From: a virus
Length of the DNA stretch: 47,543 nucleotides
Direction: 5' to 3' (one strand)
Virus record (IMG/VR): IMGVR_UViG_3300025117_000102
Coordinates: 1-47,543 of that record
Below are positions 25,335 through 31,517 of the stretch, piece after piece. The notes under the pieces were generated by a model. It had not been told where the DNA came from. It ran no database searches and saw only the letters and a program-made list of their open reading frames with translations. The translations under genes and the position numbers were made by a program. Each line of letters starts with the position of its first letter. Position 1 is the stretch's first letter.

Positions 25335-26210
25335 ATGCACAACCAAGAAACCTGCGACCTATGGGACCATAGCCACGAAGGCAGCCTAGAGGACAGAGTA
25401 GAACGCCTTGAACACCTCGCTGACGCAATAATCGACACCATCAAATACCACGCCGAAACGCCCTGTGTCGGGTGTAAGAAGGAACAAGCCTCGGAGGAGA
25501 ACATCGTTGGTGACTATTGGTTCAAGGTGGAAAAGGCTGAGACTGGTTATGTCATTACTGGCGGTTACACGACGCTTGACTTGCAGCTTGGTGGGAAAAT
25601 CATTTCTCAAGGCAAAGACGCGAACGAGGTATTTAGCATGGCTGCTGACGCATTCCTAACCGGCCTCGATATTCCAACCAAACCACAAGAAGCCTCGGAG
25701 GAGAGATTTCGAGAAGGCTTGCGATACTGCGTAAACGGTCACGCCCATATAGTGCGGGTGCGTGGTGGAGAAATCATAGAATCAAAAAGCTGTGGTGAAT
25801 ATCTACAGAAAAAGGCTGCTGAGAGTGCTGAACAATGCAAACCACAGGAGGAACCAAAGGAGTATGGTATTCCACCGCAAGATGGTGATGGGCAGTGCTG
25901 CACAAGAGGGATTTTGCCAGGAAATAAACGGTGTCCTATTCACTACCAGAAAGAGAGTGAGTCAAAGTGCGAGTCGAAAGAATGCATCGGTTACAAGAAC
26001 GGCTACGCTGATGGAGCCATGATTGAGAAAGAGCAAAACGCTCTGAACAACTCAGTCGCCATCATCCTCCCTCGTCCCAAAGGCATGTCTATCGAAGAGT
26101 CAATCCATACATTCTACGAGTGGATGAAAAAAGAGGACAAGTGGCCTACATACAACGACCAAGACTTCCTCAAGCTCTGGCAAGAATGGCTGAAAACCAT
26201 AACTCACTAA
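25335..26210 (+). CDS. Cys-rich early protein (291 aa), unknown
   Basis: A 291-aa protein. Several Cys/His clusters are seen: CDLWDHSH near 7-14, CVGC near 44-47, YCVNGHAH near 131, and a C-C-T-R-G ... C-P-I-H group near 187-201. Residues about 60-110 (DYWFKVEKAETGYVITGG) resemble a small beta domain. The C terminus is helical. Looks like a mosaic of short zinc-binding modules. No family recognised. Confidence 0.62.
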   Translation: MHNQETCDLWDHSHEGSLEDRVERLEHLADAIIDTIKYHAETPCVGCKKEQASEENIVGDYWFKVEKAETGYVITGGYTTLDLQLGGKIISQGKDANEVFSMAADAFLTGLDIPTKPQEASEERFREGLRYCVNGHAHIVRVRGGEIIESKSCGEYLQKKAAESAEQCKPQEEPKEYGIPPQDGDGQCCTRGILPGNKRCPIHYQKESESKCESKECIGYKNGYADGAMIEKEQNALNNSVAIILPRPKGMSIEESIHTFYEWMKKEDKWPTYNDQDFLKLWQEWLKTITH

Positions 26211-26222
26211 AGGCACTCAAGT

Positions 26223-26615
26223 ATGGAAAAAGATGTACTTCAAAAAATGATTGACAGTAACGGGCGGTATCTTATCGCAAACAGGAGAGGCAGTGATGGC
26301 GACCAGCAGGCTATCTTTATAGGGCCAAATGTCAGCCGTGAATACTGGGTAGATGATATTGGAAAACTTCCCTACGATGATGTGCAGCGGTTCGCTAAAG
26401 AGGAGTTGATGACAATTATCCATCTTGGGAGTGAATACGGTCCGTTCCAGTATGGTATTTATAGGGACCAGATAACTCAGGTGACAGAAGTAACTTGCGA
26501 GTCAATGAAACTCATAGTCCACTGTTATCAGAACAAAATACGAGATTACTACAAAGTCTTGGAAGCGATGAAGTTGCTAACAGAGGAAGAAAAACAAGAG
26601 AAACAAGCAGTCTAA
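26223..26615 (+). CDS. Hypothetical early protein (130 aa)
   Basis: A 130-aa soluble protein starting aagtATG. Pattern: GRYLIANRRGSDGDQQAIFIGPN, FAKEELMTIIHLGSEYGPFQ, and a Lys/Glu-rich C terminus. No membrane or zinc motifs. Family not recognised. Confidence 0.65.
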   Translation: MEKDVLQKMIDSNGRYLIANRRGSDGDQQAIFIGPNVSREYWVDDIGKLPYDDVQRFAKEELMTIIHLGSEYGPFQYGIYRDQITQVTEVTCESMKLIVHCYQNKIRDYYKVLEAMKLLTEEEKQEKQAV

Positions 26616-26633
26616 CCAACCATCTAAATAGCT

Positions 26634-26771
26634 ATGGAATACTCTGAACTAAGGTGGGCAATAACAAAACTTATTATAGTAATACCTTTACTGGCTGGGT
26701 TTCTAGGAACCCTTGGTGTGCTGGCAGCTATGTGGGTGGTGGAGATTCTTAAAAGAGAAAGTAACCGCTAA
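26634..26771 (+). CDS. Small membrane protein (45 aa)
   Basis: A 45-aa ORF with a single long hydrophobic stretch (about residues 10-37, KLIIVIPLLAGFLGTLGVL) and a charged C terminus (EILKRESNR). The leader has CTAAATA about ten bases before the ATG, a pattern shared by many starts in this region. Confidence 0.55.
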   Translation: MEYSELRWAITKLIIVIPLLAGFLGTLGVLAAMWVVEILKRESNR

Positions 26772-26776
26772 CCCCT

Positions 26777-27151
26777 ATGCCTAACAAAGAACCAACAAAG
26801 GAGTGGCAGTGGAGCGATGAGTTCAGTCGGCTAACCAAAACGATGGATGGGCAGTATCGTCCTAAGCTGAGACTTCTTTTCTCCCAAGCCATCCAAGAAG
26901 CAGTAGATAGAGAAAGAACCGAGCAAGCAGCGGCAGACATGAGAATGACTGAAGAAATCATATCTAAGTACCAGGCCGAATTGATTGAGAAGGTGAGAGG
27001 ACTGAAAAAGTATCACAAGGAGTTTGAGTGCAACGGTGCGTTTAATGGTAGAGGTTGCTACGAGTCGTGGTGTGAAGACCAGACTTGCAGAAACGCCCCG
27101 AAAGAACATAACGAAGCCATCGAGCAGGTCATCGCTTTAATCAAAGAATAG
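26777..27151 (+). CDS. Hypothetical helical protein (124 aa)
   Basis: A 124-aa protein, helical (LLFSQAIQEAVDRERTEQA, ISKYQAELIEKVRGLKKY), with four Cys in the C-terminal third (CNGAFNGRGCYESWCEDQTC) that could bind zinc or form an intramolecular fold. Precedes the synthetase gene by two bases. Function unknown. Confidence 0.6.
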   Translation: MPNKEPTKEWQWSDEFSRLTKTMDGQYRPKLRLLFSQAIQEAVDRERTEQAAADMRMTEEIISKYQAELIEKVRGLKKYHKEFECNGAFNGRGCYESWCEDQTCRNAPKEHNEAIEQVIALIKE

Positions 27152-27153
27152 GT

Positions 27154-27864
27154 ATGAAATATCTCTACGGAATCCAACCAACAGGCCGTCTCCACATCGG
27201 GAACTATCTCGGAGGATTAAAACTGGCGATTGAGAAGAGGGCTGATATTCTCATCGCGGATTACCATGCTATGACCACAACTGATGTAAAAGTGATAGAT
27301 GTAATGATGTATGAGGTAGAGAAACAGCTAATGGACCTCGGTGCACTCGATACTGATTTTCAACACCCATACCACACAGAACTCTCATGGCATATACAGT
27401 GCATCACACCCGTCTCTGACCTCGAACGCATGACCCAGTGGAAAGACAAAGGAAAAGGCAACGCCGGACTTCTCACTTATCCCTGTCTCATGGCGGCTGA
27501 CATTATTCTCTCGGGCTGTGACGCTGTAATTGTAGGGGAAGACCAGGTGCAGCACATGGAGTTCTATCGTCGAACCTGTAAGCGTCTCGGTATCAAGAAA
27601 ATCGCTAAGACGGTACTGACCGAAACCCCGCGCATCATGTCCATCAAAGACCCATCAAAGAAGATGAGCAAGAGCCTCGGGGACGAACACTGCCTATACC
27701 TAGGAGACCATGAAGCCAATCGGAAGAAAATTATGAAAGCCCCCACTACTCCTGCCGGAGTCAAGAACCTGAAACAGATAGCTAAGGGACTTGGAATCGA
27801 ATACGACGCCAAGAACAACAAAGCGTCAAAGGAACGACTCGCTGATTCTCTAGAGAGAATATGA
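27154..27864 (+). CDS. trpS: Truncated tryptophanyl-tRNA synthetase (catalytic domain)
   Basis: A 236-aa class I aminoacyl-tRNA synthetase. YGIQPTGRLHIGNYLGG (5-21) contains the HIGH-type motif, YPCLMAADIIL ... VGEDQVQHMEF (109-137) is the Trp-binding region, and KKMSKS (169-174) is the second catalytic signature. Bacterial TrpRS is about 330 aa. Here nearly all of the C-terminal anticodon-binding domain is missing. The catalytic core is intact, so it may still make Trp-AMP or act on another substrate. No tRNA gene was found in the window. Starts aggtATG; overlaps the next gene by ATGA. Confidence 0.9.
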   Translation: MKYLYGIQPTGRLHIGNYLGGLKLAIEKRADILIADYHAMTTTDVKVIDVMMYEVEKQLMDLGALDTDFQHPYHTELSWHIQCITPVSDLERMTQWKDKGKGNAGLLTYPCLMAADIILSGCDAVIVGEDQVQHMEFYRRTCKRLGIKKIAKTVLTETPRIMSIKDPSKKMSKSLGDEHCLYLGDHEANRKKIMKAPTTPAGVKNLKQIAKGLGIEYDAKNNKASKERLADSLERI

Positions 27865-28049
27865 ACTGCGATCACAAAGACTGCCAAAAACCATTTGTTA
27901 TAACCTGGCTGAATATCGGGCGGTTTTGTTCTGAGCATTTCAACCAAGAATACATCCGGCGTTACCCAGAGGCATTGACAGAAGATACTAGATATTACTC
28001 GAAAAGAGGTGGTAAAATGAAAGAACCTGATACCACCGTAACGAGCTAA
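27861..28049 (+). CDS. Zinc-binding small protein (62 aa)
   Basis: A 62-aa protein with CDHKDC (3-8) and FCSEHF near 23, a plausible treble-clef or zinc-ribbon site. Coupled to the synthetase by ATGA. C terminus is charged and probably disordered. Role unknown. Confidence 0.6.
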   Translation: MNCDHKDCQKPFVITWLNIGRFCSEHFNQEYIRRYPEALTEDTRYYSKRGGKMKEPDTTVTS

Positions 28050-28074
28050 AGGCTGGCGGATAATCCTTGTTCCA

Positions 28075-28362
28075 TGTTTTATTTCCATTGATGAAAGAAT
28101 CGCTGAAGCACGCTCTTTTTATCTCCTCTGTCGTCGCCTTTTCATTGGCGGCTGCCTATTTCTGGTTACAATCAGTATTCTCCTTATTTGGGCAGCTTGC
28201 GTTCTCTACGGGTGGATAAACAAACCAGCTACATTCCGTCCCCAGATCGTTGCTAACGGCCCCGTCTACGAACCCCATCCCTACTACCCAGAGAAGAAGA
28301 TAGTCCCTGATAATCTAAAGGAACTAGCGAAATATGAGCGCCTCGAAAGAATCACCGAGTGA
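28075..28362 (+). CDS. Membrane protein with external tail (95 aa), lysis-like
   Basis: A 95-aa reading frame with a hydrophobic segment at about residues 22-46 (LFIGGCLFLVTISILLIWAAC) and a C-terminal Pro/Tyr-rich then Glu/Lys-rich tail (PVYEPHPYYPEKK, LKELAKYERLERITE). The topology resembles an inner-membrane spanin. It lies two genes before a peptidase and holin-like genes. A different frame at 28091-28219 also encodes a 42-aa hydrophobic peptide; the longer frame is preferred here. Confidence 0.6.
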   Translation, partial: CFISIDERIAEARSFYLLCRRLFIGGCLFLVTISILLIWAACVLYGWINKPATFRPQIVANGPVYEPHPYYPEKKIVPDNLKELAKYERLERITE

Positions 28363-28507
28363 GTCAACTATTTCTTCAACCAACCAAAACATCGAGTTTG
28401 TCTACGGGCCTGTTCTCCTCGATGAAAATGCTATCTATTCCAAAGTCGATCTTGTGAGGGAGATAAATAAACTAAAGAAGGAAATTTATGTACTTACAAA
28501 CCGATAA
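28334..28507 (+). CDS. Hypothetical small protein (57 aa)
   Basis: A 57-aa protein starting aatATG 28334, overlapping both the spanin-like gene (29 bases) and the peptidase gene (20 bases). Ser-rich N terminus (ASKESPSESTISSTN) and helical C terminus (LVREINKLKKEIYVL). It is the out-of-frame overlap that argues for compact lysis-cassette genes. Confidence 0.55.
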   Translation: MSASKESPSESTISSTNQNIEFVYGPVLLDENAIYSKVDLVREINKLKKEIYVLTNR

Positions 28508-28916
28508 GAGGTGGTCTGGGCTAGACATGGACTCTGTGCCGTTTAAAATTGGCCGGTGGGGTTGTACCGTCACCTCGGTTACAAACGGCCTTCTAGCGTT
28601 AAAAATGGGCCTATTAAACCCGAAACAAGTCTCGGATAAACTTTCTTTCACTAACCAGGGACTTTTGCTCTGGGGTTCGACTAAGAATGTCGGACTGGAT
28701 ATGGTTTCGTATTCCCGGTACTTCAATAAAGATAGAGCACAAAAGGCTCTCAAGTCTCCGATCGAGTTTTGTATCGTAGAACTTGACCACTGGCACTGGG
28801 CTTTGGTTTGGAGCCTGAAAGCTGGGGTCATAATCTACGACCCGCTGTTCGGTATCCGTCCGATGTGGCCAAAGTACAAGAATATCACTAAGACCGTAAT
28901 TCTCCGTAAGATTTAG
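28488..28916 (+). CDS. C39-like cysteine peptidase, candidate endolysin
   Basis: A 142-aa protein. The N terminus LQTDKRW and IGRWGCTVTSVTNGL (Cys26) match the peptidase_C39_2 papain-like pattern (substrate loop, then catalytic Cys in a GCxxT context). His101 or His103 (DHWHWALV) and Asp118 (YDPLFG) complete a plausible triad. No signal peptide, so release would need the adjacent holin-like genes. A start-proximal AAGAAGGA is present. The likely role is cell-wall peptide cleavage during lysis; a tail-associated role cannot be excluded. Confidence 0.72.
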   Translation: MYLQTDKRWSGLDMDSVPFKIGRWGCTVTSVTNGLLALKMGLLNPKQVSDKLSFTNQGLLLWGSTKNVGLDMVSYSRYFNKDRAQKALKSPIEFCIVELDHWHWALVWSLKAGVIIYDPLFGIRPMWPKYKNITKTVILRKI

Positions 28917-28918
28917 CT

Positions 28919-29206
28919 ATGGACAGCGCTAAACCTCATGTGACACGCTACAATGAGCCACAACGAATGGATTTAGGTCAGGTATACATTGACCCTATTC
29001 CTGAAAATACGACTCCTACAGGTCAATTTTGGCGATCTCCTAGATTCTGGCTCATCGGTGCAGCCTCAACCGCTACCGTCCTCACTTCTCCTGATTTTAA
29101 TTCAATGACCTGGAACTTGATTCTCGGACAGATAATCCAGTATTGGGCTACGGCCGCAGCGACTGTCGGTGTCCTCGACCGCTCAATCGACGCCATAAAG
29201 AAATAA
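28919..29206 (+). CDS. Holin-like membrane protein (95 aa)
   Basis: A 95-aa protein with a polar N terminus and two hydrophobic segments, about residues 40-56 (PRFWLIGAASTATVL) and 66-88 (LILGQIIQYWATAAATVGVL). Follows the peptidase by two bases and precedes another small membrane protein; this fits a holin. Not matched to a named holin family. Confidence 0.62.
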   Translation: MDSAKPHVTRYNEPQRMDLGQVYIDPIPENTTPTGQFWRSPRFWLIGAASTATVLTSPDFNSMTWNLILGQIIQYWATAAATVGVLDRSIDAIKK

Positions 29207-29208
29207 CT

Positions 29209-29394
29209 ATGTTAAGCCTCCTCGTATCGCTGGTAGTAGTCGGTCTCATCGTCTGGGTACTCCTGTGGGCTTTGGCCGAGGTCGGACTCCCCGAGCCTTT
29301 TGCTAAAGTGGCCAAAGTGGTCATCGTTCTCTTTGCCGCTATCTGGCTCATCAATCTCTTGATGCCTTTAGCTGGTAACAAGAGCCTGTTCTAG
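29209..29394 (+). CDS. Two-segment membrane protein (61 aa)
   Basis: A 61-aa protein starting aactATG 29209; a longer in-frame start at 29143 lies within the holin-like gene. Two membrane segments (LVSLVVVGLIVWVLLWAL and VAKVVIVLFAAIWLINLL) separated by the loop EVGLPEPFAK, typical of the small Thivi_2564-like phage membrane proteins. Probably part of lysis. Confidence 0.68.
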   Translation: MLSLLVSLVVVGLIVWVLLWALAEVGLPEPFAKVAKVVIVLFAAIWLINLLMPLAGNKSLF

Positions 29395-29404
29395 CCTCTC
29401 TCTT

Positions 29405-29420
29405 GGCCTCTTCGGGGGCC
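29405..29420 (+). terminator. UUCG-capped hairpin after lysis genes
   Basis: GGCCTC (29405-29410), TTCG, GGGGCC (29415-29420): a 6-bp stem closed by a C(UUCG)G tetraloop, ten bases after the last lysis stop codon. No T-run follows, so it may be an mRNA 3'-end stabiliser or a weak terminator. Confidence 0.5.
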
Positions 29421-29435
29421 TGGACTAGAGTTTAG

Positions 29436-29463
29436 AAGCACCTTTCCAACCTGCCGTTTAGTC
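29436..29463 (+). repeat. Imperfect inverted repeat, left arm
   Basis: This 28-base arm matches the reverse complement of 29797-29824 at 22 of 28 positions, including an unbroken AACCTGCCGT. The two arms flank exactly one gene (29476-29775). Confidence 0.6.
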
Positions 29464-29475
29464 AAGTCAAAGTCT

Positions 29476-29775
29476 ATGTCAAAACACTACAAAGGTGACG
29501 CAGCGAAAGATGAAGTCTTATTGTTCGATGTGCCGAAAGTTAAAGAGAAAAGTTTGGATTACCTAACCATTGAGAGACAGTTGAAGCACCTCACTGGCGA
29601 GATACTCACTATAATCGATGCCTCTTTCACTGACCCGATACAGAAGAAGGCAATCAAGGACCTTGTGAAAGATAAATTCAGTGCTCAGTTAAGCTGGGTA
29701 TATGAGTTGTGTGGATACCCATCTGGGAGTATCCCAGCCCTTATGGACCCGGATGGTGAAGTCAGAGCAAGGTAA
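29476..29775 (+). CDS. Hypothetical protein flanked by inverted repeats (99 aa)
   Basis: A 99-aa soluble helical protein (SLDYLTIERQLKHLTGEIL, KKAIKDLVKDKFSAQLSW). Starts tctATG. Its flanks carry a 28-base imperfect inverted repeat. Looks like a small helical bundle; similar short proteins occur in phage genomes without known function. Confidence 0.62.
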   Translation: MSKHYKGDAAKDEVLLFDVPKVKEKSLDYLTIERQLKHLTGEILTIIDASFTDPIQKKAIKDLVKDKFSAQLSWVYELCGYPSGSIPALMDPDGEVRAR

Positions 29776-29796
29776 ATAAATATCCTAATCTAAATA

Positions 29797-29824
29797 GATT
29801 AGACGGCAGGTTAGAGGAGTGCTT
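29797..29824 (+). repeat. Imperfect inverted repeat, right arm
   Basis: Reverse complement partner of 29436-29463 (22/28 identical). The last base overlaps the -35 of the promoter at 29824. Confidence 0.6.
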
Positions 29825-29852
29825 TGACAAAATCCGTTTTCTAGCGTATACT
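29824..29852 (+). promoter_or_regulatory. Strong sigma-70 promoter upstream of RNA-rich stretch
   Basis: TTGACA (29824-29829), 17-nt spacer, TATACT (29847-29852), identical boxes and spacing to the early promoter at 24725. Transcript start expected near 29859, just before the hairpin switch. Confidence 0.88.
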
Positions 29853-29869
29853 CTCCAATAGTTAGTTAC

Positions 29870-29930
29870 CGTTGGAGGGTAGCAAATAGAATCCACTCAT
29901 CCTCCAACGATGGGTGGATTTTGTTTCTTT
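29870..29930 (+). promoter_or_regulatory. Interleaved hairpin switch / attenuator, locus 2
   Basis: A CGTTGGAGG (29870-29878), B AATCCACTCAT (29890-29900), A' CCTCCAACG (29901-29909), B' ATGGGTGGATT (29910-29920), then TTGTTTCTTT. A:A' is a perfect 9-bp stem. B:B' is 11 bp with one G-U and is followed by T's, thus a terminator. A' is exactly the loop of B:B', and B lies in the loop of A:A'. With no spacer between A' and B', both cannot form fully. Confidence 0.8.
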
Positions 29931-29940
29931 ATAAAAGATG

Positions 29941-30025
29941 TGGATTGATGGGGGAATGGCGGCGCCCCGAGCGGTCATAAATCCTGTAAGCCATGTGGGA
30001 AACAATGGCGTTCCCCACCAGTCCA
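29941..30025 (+). ncRNA. Folded RNA element, long outer stem
   Basis: TGGATTGATGGGG (29941-29953) pairs with CCCCACCAGTCCA (30013-30025): 13 positions with one mismatch and one G-U. Inside, ATGGC/GCCAT (29956-29960/29990-29994) also pair, and a competing hairpin GTGGG...CCCAC exists. No ORF covers it. Could be an independent RNA or the leader of the 53-aa gene at 30051. Confidence 0.55.
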
Positions 30026-30050
30026 TATCAATTGGTTCATCGACAACAGT

Positions 30051-30212
30051 ATGAAAAAAAAGGAAGAGAAGCAATCAGACAAGTGCGAGTGCGGCGGCGA
30101 GTTGCAGGAGAAGTTCGGCATCGAATATTCATCCTGCGAGGAGGGATGCTGCGGTAGCTACAGCCGGTATGTCTACCAGTGCAGCAAGTGTAAGGAGGTC
30201 AGTTGCCGGTGA
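30051..30212 (+). CDS. Zinc-ribbon micro-protein (53 aa)
   Basis: A 53-aa protein with four Cys pairs: CECGG near 12, SCEEGCC near 29, CSKC near 44-47 and a final SC. It can bind one or two zinc ions. Starts cagtATG; Lys-rich N terminus. It is the only protein-coding gene in the 840-bp RNA-rich stretch. Confidence 0.62.
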   Translation: MKKKEEKQSDKCECGGELQEKFGIEYSSCEEGCCGSYSRYVYQCSKCKEVSCR

Positions 30213-30220
30213 GTCAAATA

Positions 30221-30379
30221 TCGTTCTTTCCATGGTGGTAAATGACGTAGCAAAACCGCGTACCAGTACGCCGGTCCCGTCGCTGAATATGGGATACAGC
30301 TCTAATGTCCCTGTAGGCGCATCGAGTAAGAGCTAACGGGTAGTTTTGCACCACCATAGAGCGAATGATTCGTTCTTTC
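30221..30379 (+). repeat. 10-bp direct repeat flanking an RNA element
   Basis: TCGTTCTTTC occurs at 30221-30230 and at 30370-30379. Between them lies the folded element 30232-30357. The arrangement resembles a target-site duplication or a pair of recombination/regulatory sites; one pair of 10-mers is weak evidence alone. Confidence 0.45.
30232..30357 (+). ncRNA. Large multi-branched RNA element
   Basis: Outer helix: ATGGTGGT (30232-30239) with ACCACCAT (30350-30357), a 10-base bulge on the 5' side only, then GCAAAAC (30250-30256) with GTTTTGC (30343-30349). Inside: GCGTAC/GTACGC (30258-30271), CCCGT/ACGGG (30276-30280/30336-30340), AGCTC/GAGCT (30298-30302/30330-30334) and either GGGA/TCCC or TACAG/CTGTA. 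No coding frame fits. Fifteen contiguous outer pairs make chance unlikely. Confidence 0.7.
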
Positions 30380-30437
30380 AAATCTTCTTAGTAGGTGGAG
30401 AAAAGTAAACTCAGGCAATGGTAGCCAATCCAGTAGC

Positions 30438-30459
30438 GCGTACCGAGTACTGTGTACGC
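30438..30459 (+). ncRNA. GCGTAC/GTACGC hairpin
   Basis: GCGTAC (30438-30443), a 10-base loop, GTACGC (30454-30459). The same 6-bp stem occurs inside the element at 30258-30271. Its loop contains CGAGT, which is also the 5' arm of the next junction and could compete for ACTCG at 30547. Confidence 0.5.
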
Positions 30460-30477
30460 AATTTGCAAGGTGACTAT

Positions 30478-30552
30478 ACGAGTAAAAAAAGGGTGCTGAT
30501 TGCGCCCTAAAGACAATCCGGCAGTAATGAGGCTAACAGCTCTGCCACTCGT
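30478..30552 (+). ncRNA. Three-way-junction RNA
   Basis: P1 ACGAGT (30478-30483)/ACTCGT (30547-30552); P2 GGGTGC (30491-30496)/GCGCCC (30502-30507) with loop TGATT; P3 GGCAG (30520-30524)/CTGCC (30542-30546), whose 3' arm abuts P1 directly. A run of seven A's joins P1 and P2. No ORF. The gene at 30614 follows 60 bases later. Confidence 0.6.
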
Positions 30553-30613
30553 CAAATCCTTGCCCTACTAAGAAGAACTGAGAGAGTGAGTCTAATCCAA
30601 GATAAATGAAACT

Positions 30614-30958
30614 ATGACGATACAGGAAACCATAACCAAAGCCATAGAGGTAGGGTGGCAATACAATGACCCACCTCATATTGAAGGCAGGATTCCTGCG
30701 GAGTATGAAATTAACCACGATACTGTTTTCCTCGACCCTCTCTTCTGGCAGTCACTCGGGAAGGCAATGGGGTGGGGAGAAGAAGTTGCAACTTTGTCAG
30801 GAGGTAAAAAAGAGGAGTGTATCTTTGTGGGGAACAAGCGACACGAAGCACAGTGGGCAAGAGCACAGAAACAGCCAGAATGGCAATACAAATGGCACCG
30901 CTTTATTGACCATCTAGCGGATAATAAGAGTGCAGAGTCTTTCTTTGAGAAACTCTAA
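30614..30958 (+). CDS. Hypothetical early protein (114 aa)
   Basis: A 114-aa soluble protein starting aactATG. The leader repeat TCTAATCCAAGATAAAT is shared with the next gene's leader. Trp-rich (EVGWQYNDPP, LFWQSLGKAMGWGEE, HRFIDHLADN). Short Trp-rich proteins of this style are common in phage early regions; function unknown. Confidence 0.65.
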   Translation: MTIQETITKAIEVGWQYNDPPHIEGRIPAEYEINHDTVFLDPLFWQSLGKAMGWGEEVATLSGGKKEECIFVGNKRHEAQWARAQKQPEWQYKWHRFIDHLADNKSAESFFEKL

Positions 30959-30980
30959 TCCAAGATAAATAAGTGGATGT

Positions 30981-31133
30981 ATGGATAAAAAAGAAAAGAA
31001 AAAAGTTCACCGCCATAAATGGGAACAAAACTATTCCGACTGCCCTGAATGTGGTAGCCAAGAGTATTACGAATGTGAGTGTGGAGAAATCGGCTACTGG
31101 AATCATAAAACAAAAAGAGTAGACAAACGCTAA
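30981..31133 (+). CDS. Zinc-ribbon micro-protein (50 aa)
   Basis: A 50-aa protein: basic N terminus, CPECGS near 21-26 and CECG near 33-36, basic C terminus. A simple zinc ribbon with Lys-rich flanks suggests nucleic-acid or RNA polymerase contact. Starts tgtATG, with TCTAATCCAAGATAAAT upstream. Confidence 0.6.
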   Translation: MDKKEKKKVHRHKWEQNYSDCPECGSQEYYECECGEIGYWNHKTKRVDKR

Positions 31134-31168
31134 CCCTCTCAAAGAGAGCTAAATAATAATAAAAGAGT

Positions 31169-31321
31169 ATGGAAAAGGAAAGAGTAAAAAAGATTTTAGT
31201 AGAGCTATACAACGAGTTTCAGGCTGCTCTCATAGACGCCGAAAAAAGGGGAAAGGGTAACTATACGGACGAGGACTTTGATTCACTGTCTCAATTCATT
31301 ACCTACATTCACAATAACTAA
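31169..31321 (+). CDS. Hypothetical small helical protein (50 aa)
   Basis: A 50-aa protein (KERVKKILVELYNEFQAALI, then DEDFDSLSQFITYI), likely two helices. Starts gagtATG after an A-rich leader (ctaaataataataaaag). Ends 20 bases before a folded RNA element. Function unknown. Confidence 0.6.
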   Translation: MEKERVKKILVELYNEFQAALIDAEKRGKGNYTDEDFDSLSQFITYIHNN

Positions 31322-31340
31322 CCCACTGGTTTATTCCGAA

Positions 31341-31445
31341 GGGCGCTATGGGGATGCAAAGGTCGAAAGGTAATAAAGTGGATACCGATTGTGGGAGATA
31401 TCCCTAAGGTCATAAAGCCACATTTGCATCCCGAACGCAGCGCCC
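31341..31445 (+). ncRNA. Long stem-loop RNA element
   Basis: GGGCGCT (31341-31347) pairs with AGCGCCC (31439-31445), then after small bulges GGGATGCAAA (31351-31360) pairs with TTTGCATCCC (31423-31432). Inside are GTGG/CCAC (31378-31381/31418-31421) and GGGA/TCCC (31393-31404), with GGTAATAAAG and GGTCATAAAG repeats in the unpaired part. No ORF spans it. It lies immediately before the promoter of the replication gene, and 17 perfect pairs exclude chance in practice. Confidence 0.75.
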
Positions 31446-31517
31446 CTCAGAGTAAATCACTCAGATAGCCACAGGACTTGACGCTTGACATTAAGACTTT
31501 TAACTGCTAGTGTTCCG

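Noticed and set aside
28091-28219. 42-aa hydrophobic ORF inside the spanin-like gene
   Set aside because: The enclosing frame is longer, ends in a plausible tail and starts at its own ATG. Kept only as a finding.
30232-30357. tRNA or tmRNA in the RNA-rich stretch
   Set aside because: No T-arm (GGTTCGA-type) sequence, no acceptor stem with CCA, no tag reading frame.
31485-31490. TTGACA as -35 of the replication promoter
   Set aside because: It lies 30 bases from TATAAT; the extended -10 (TGcTATAAT) needs no -35.
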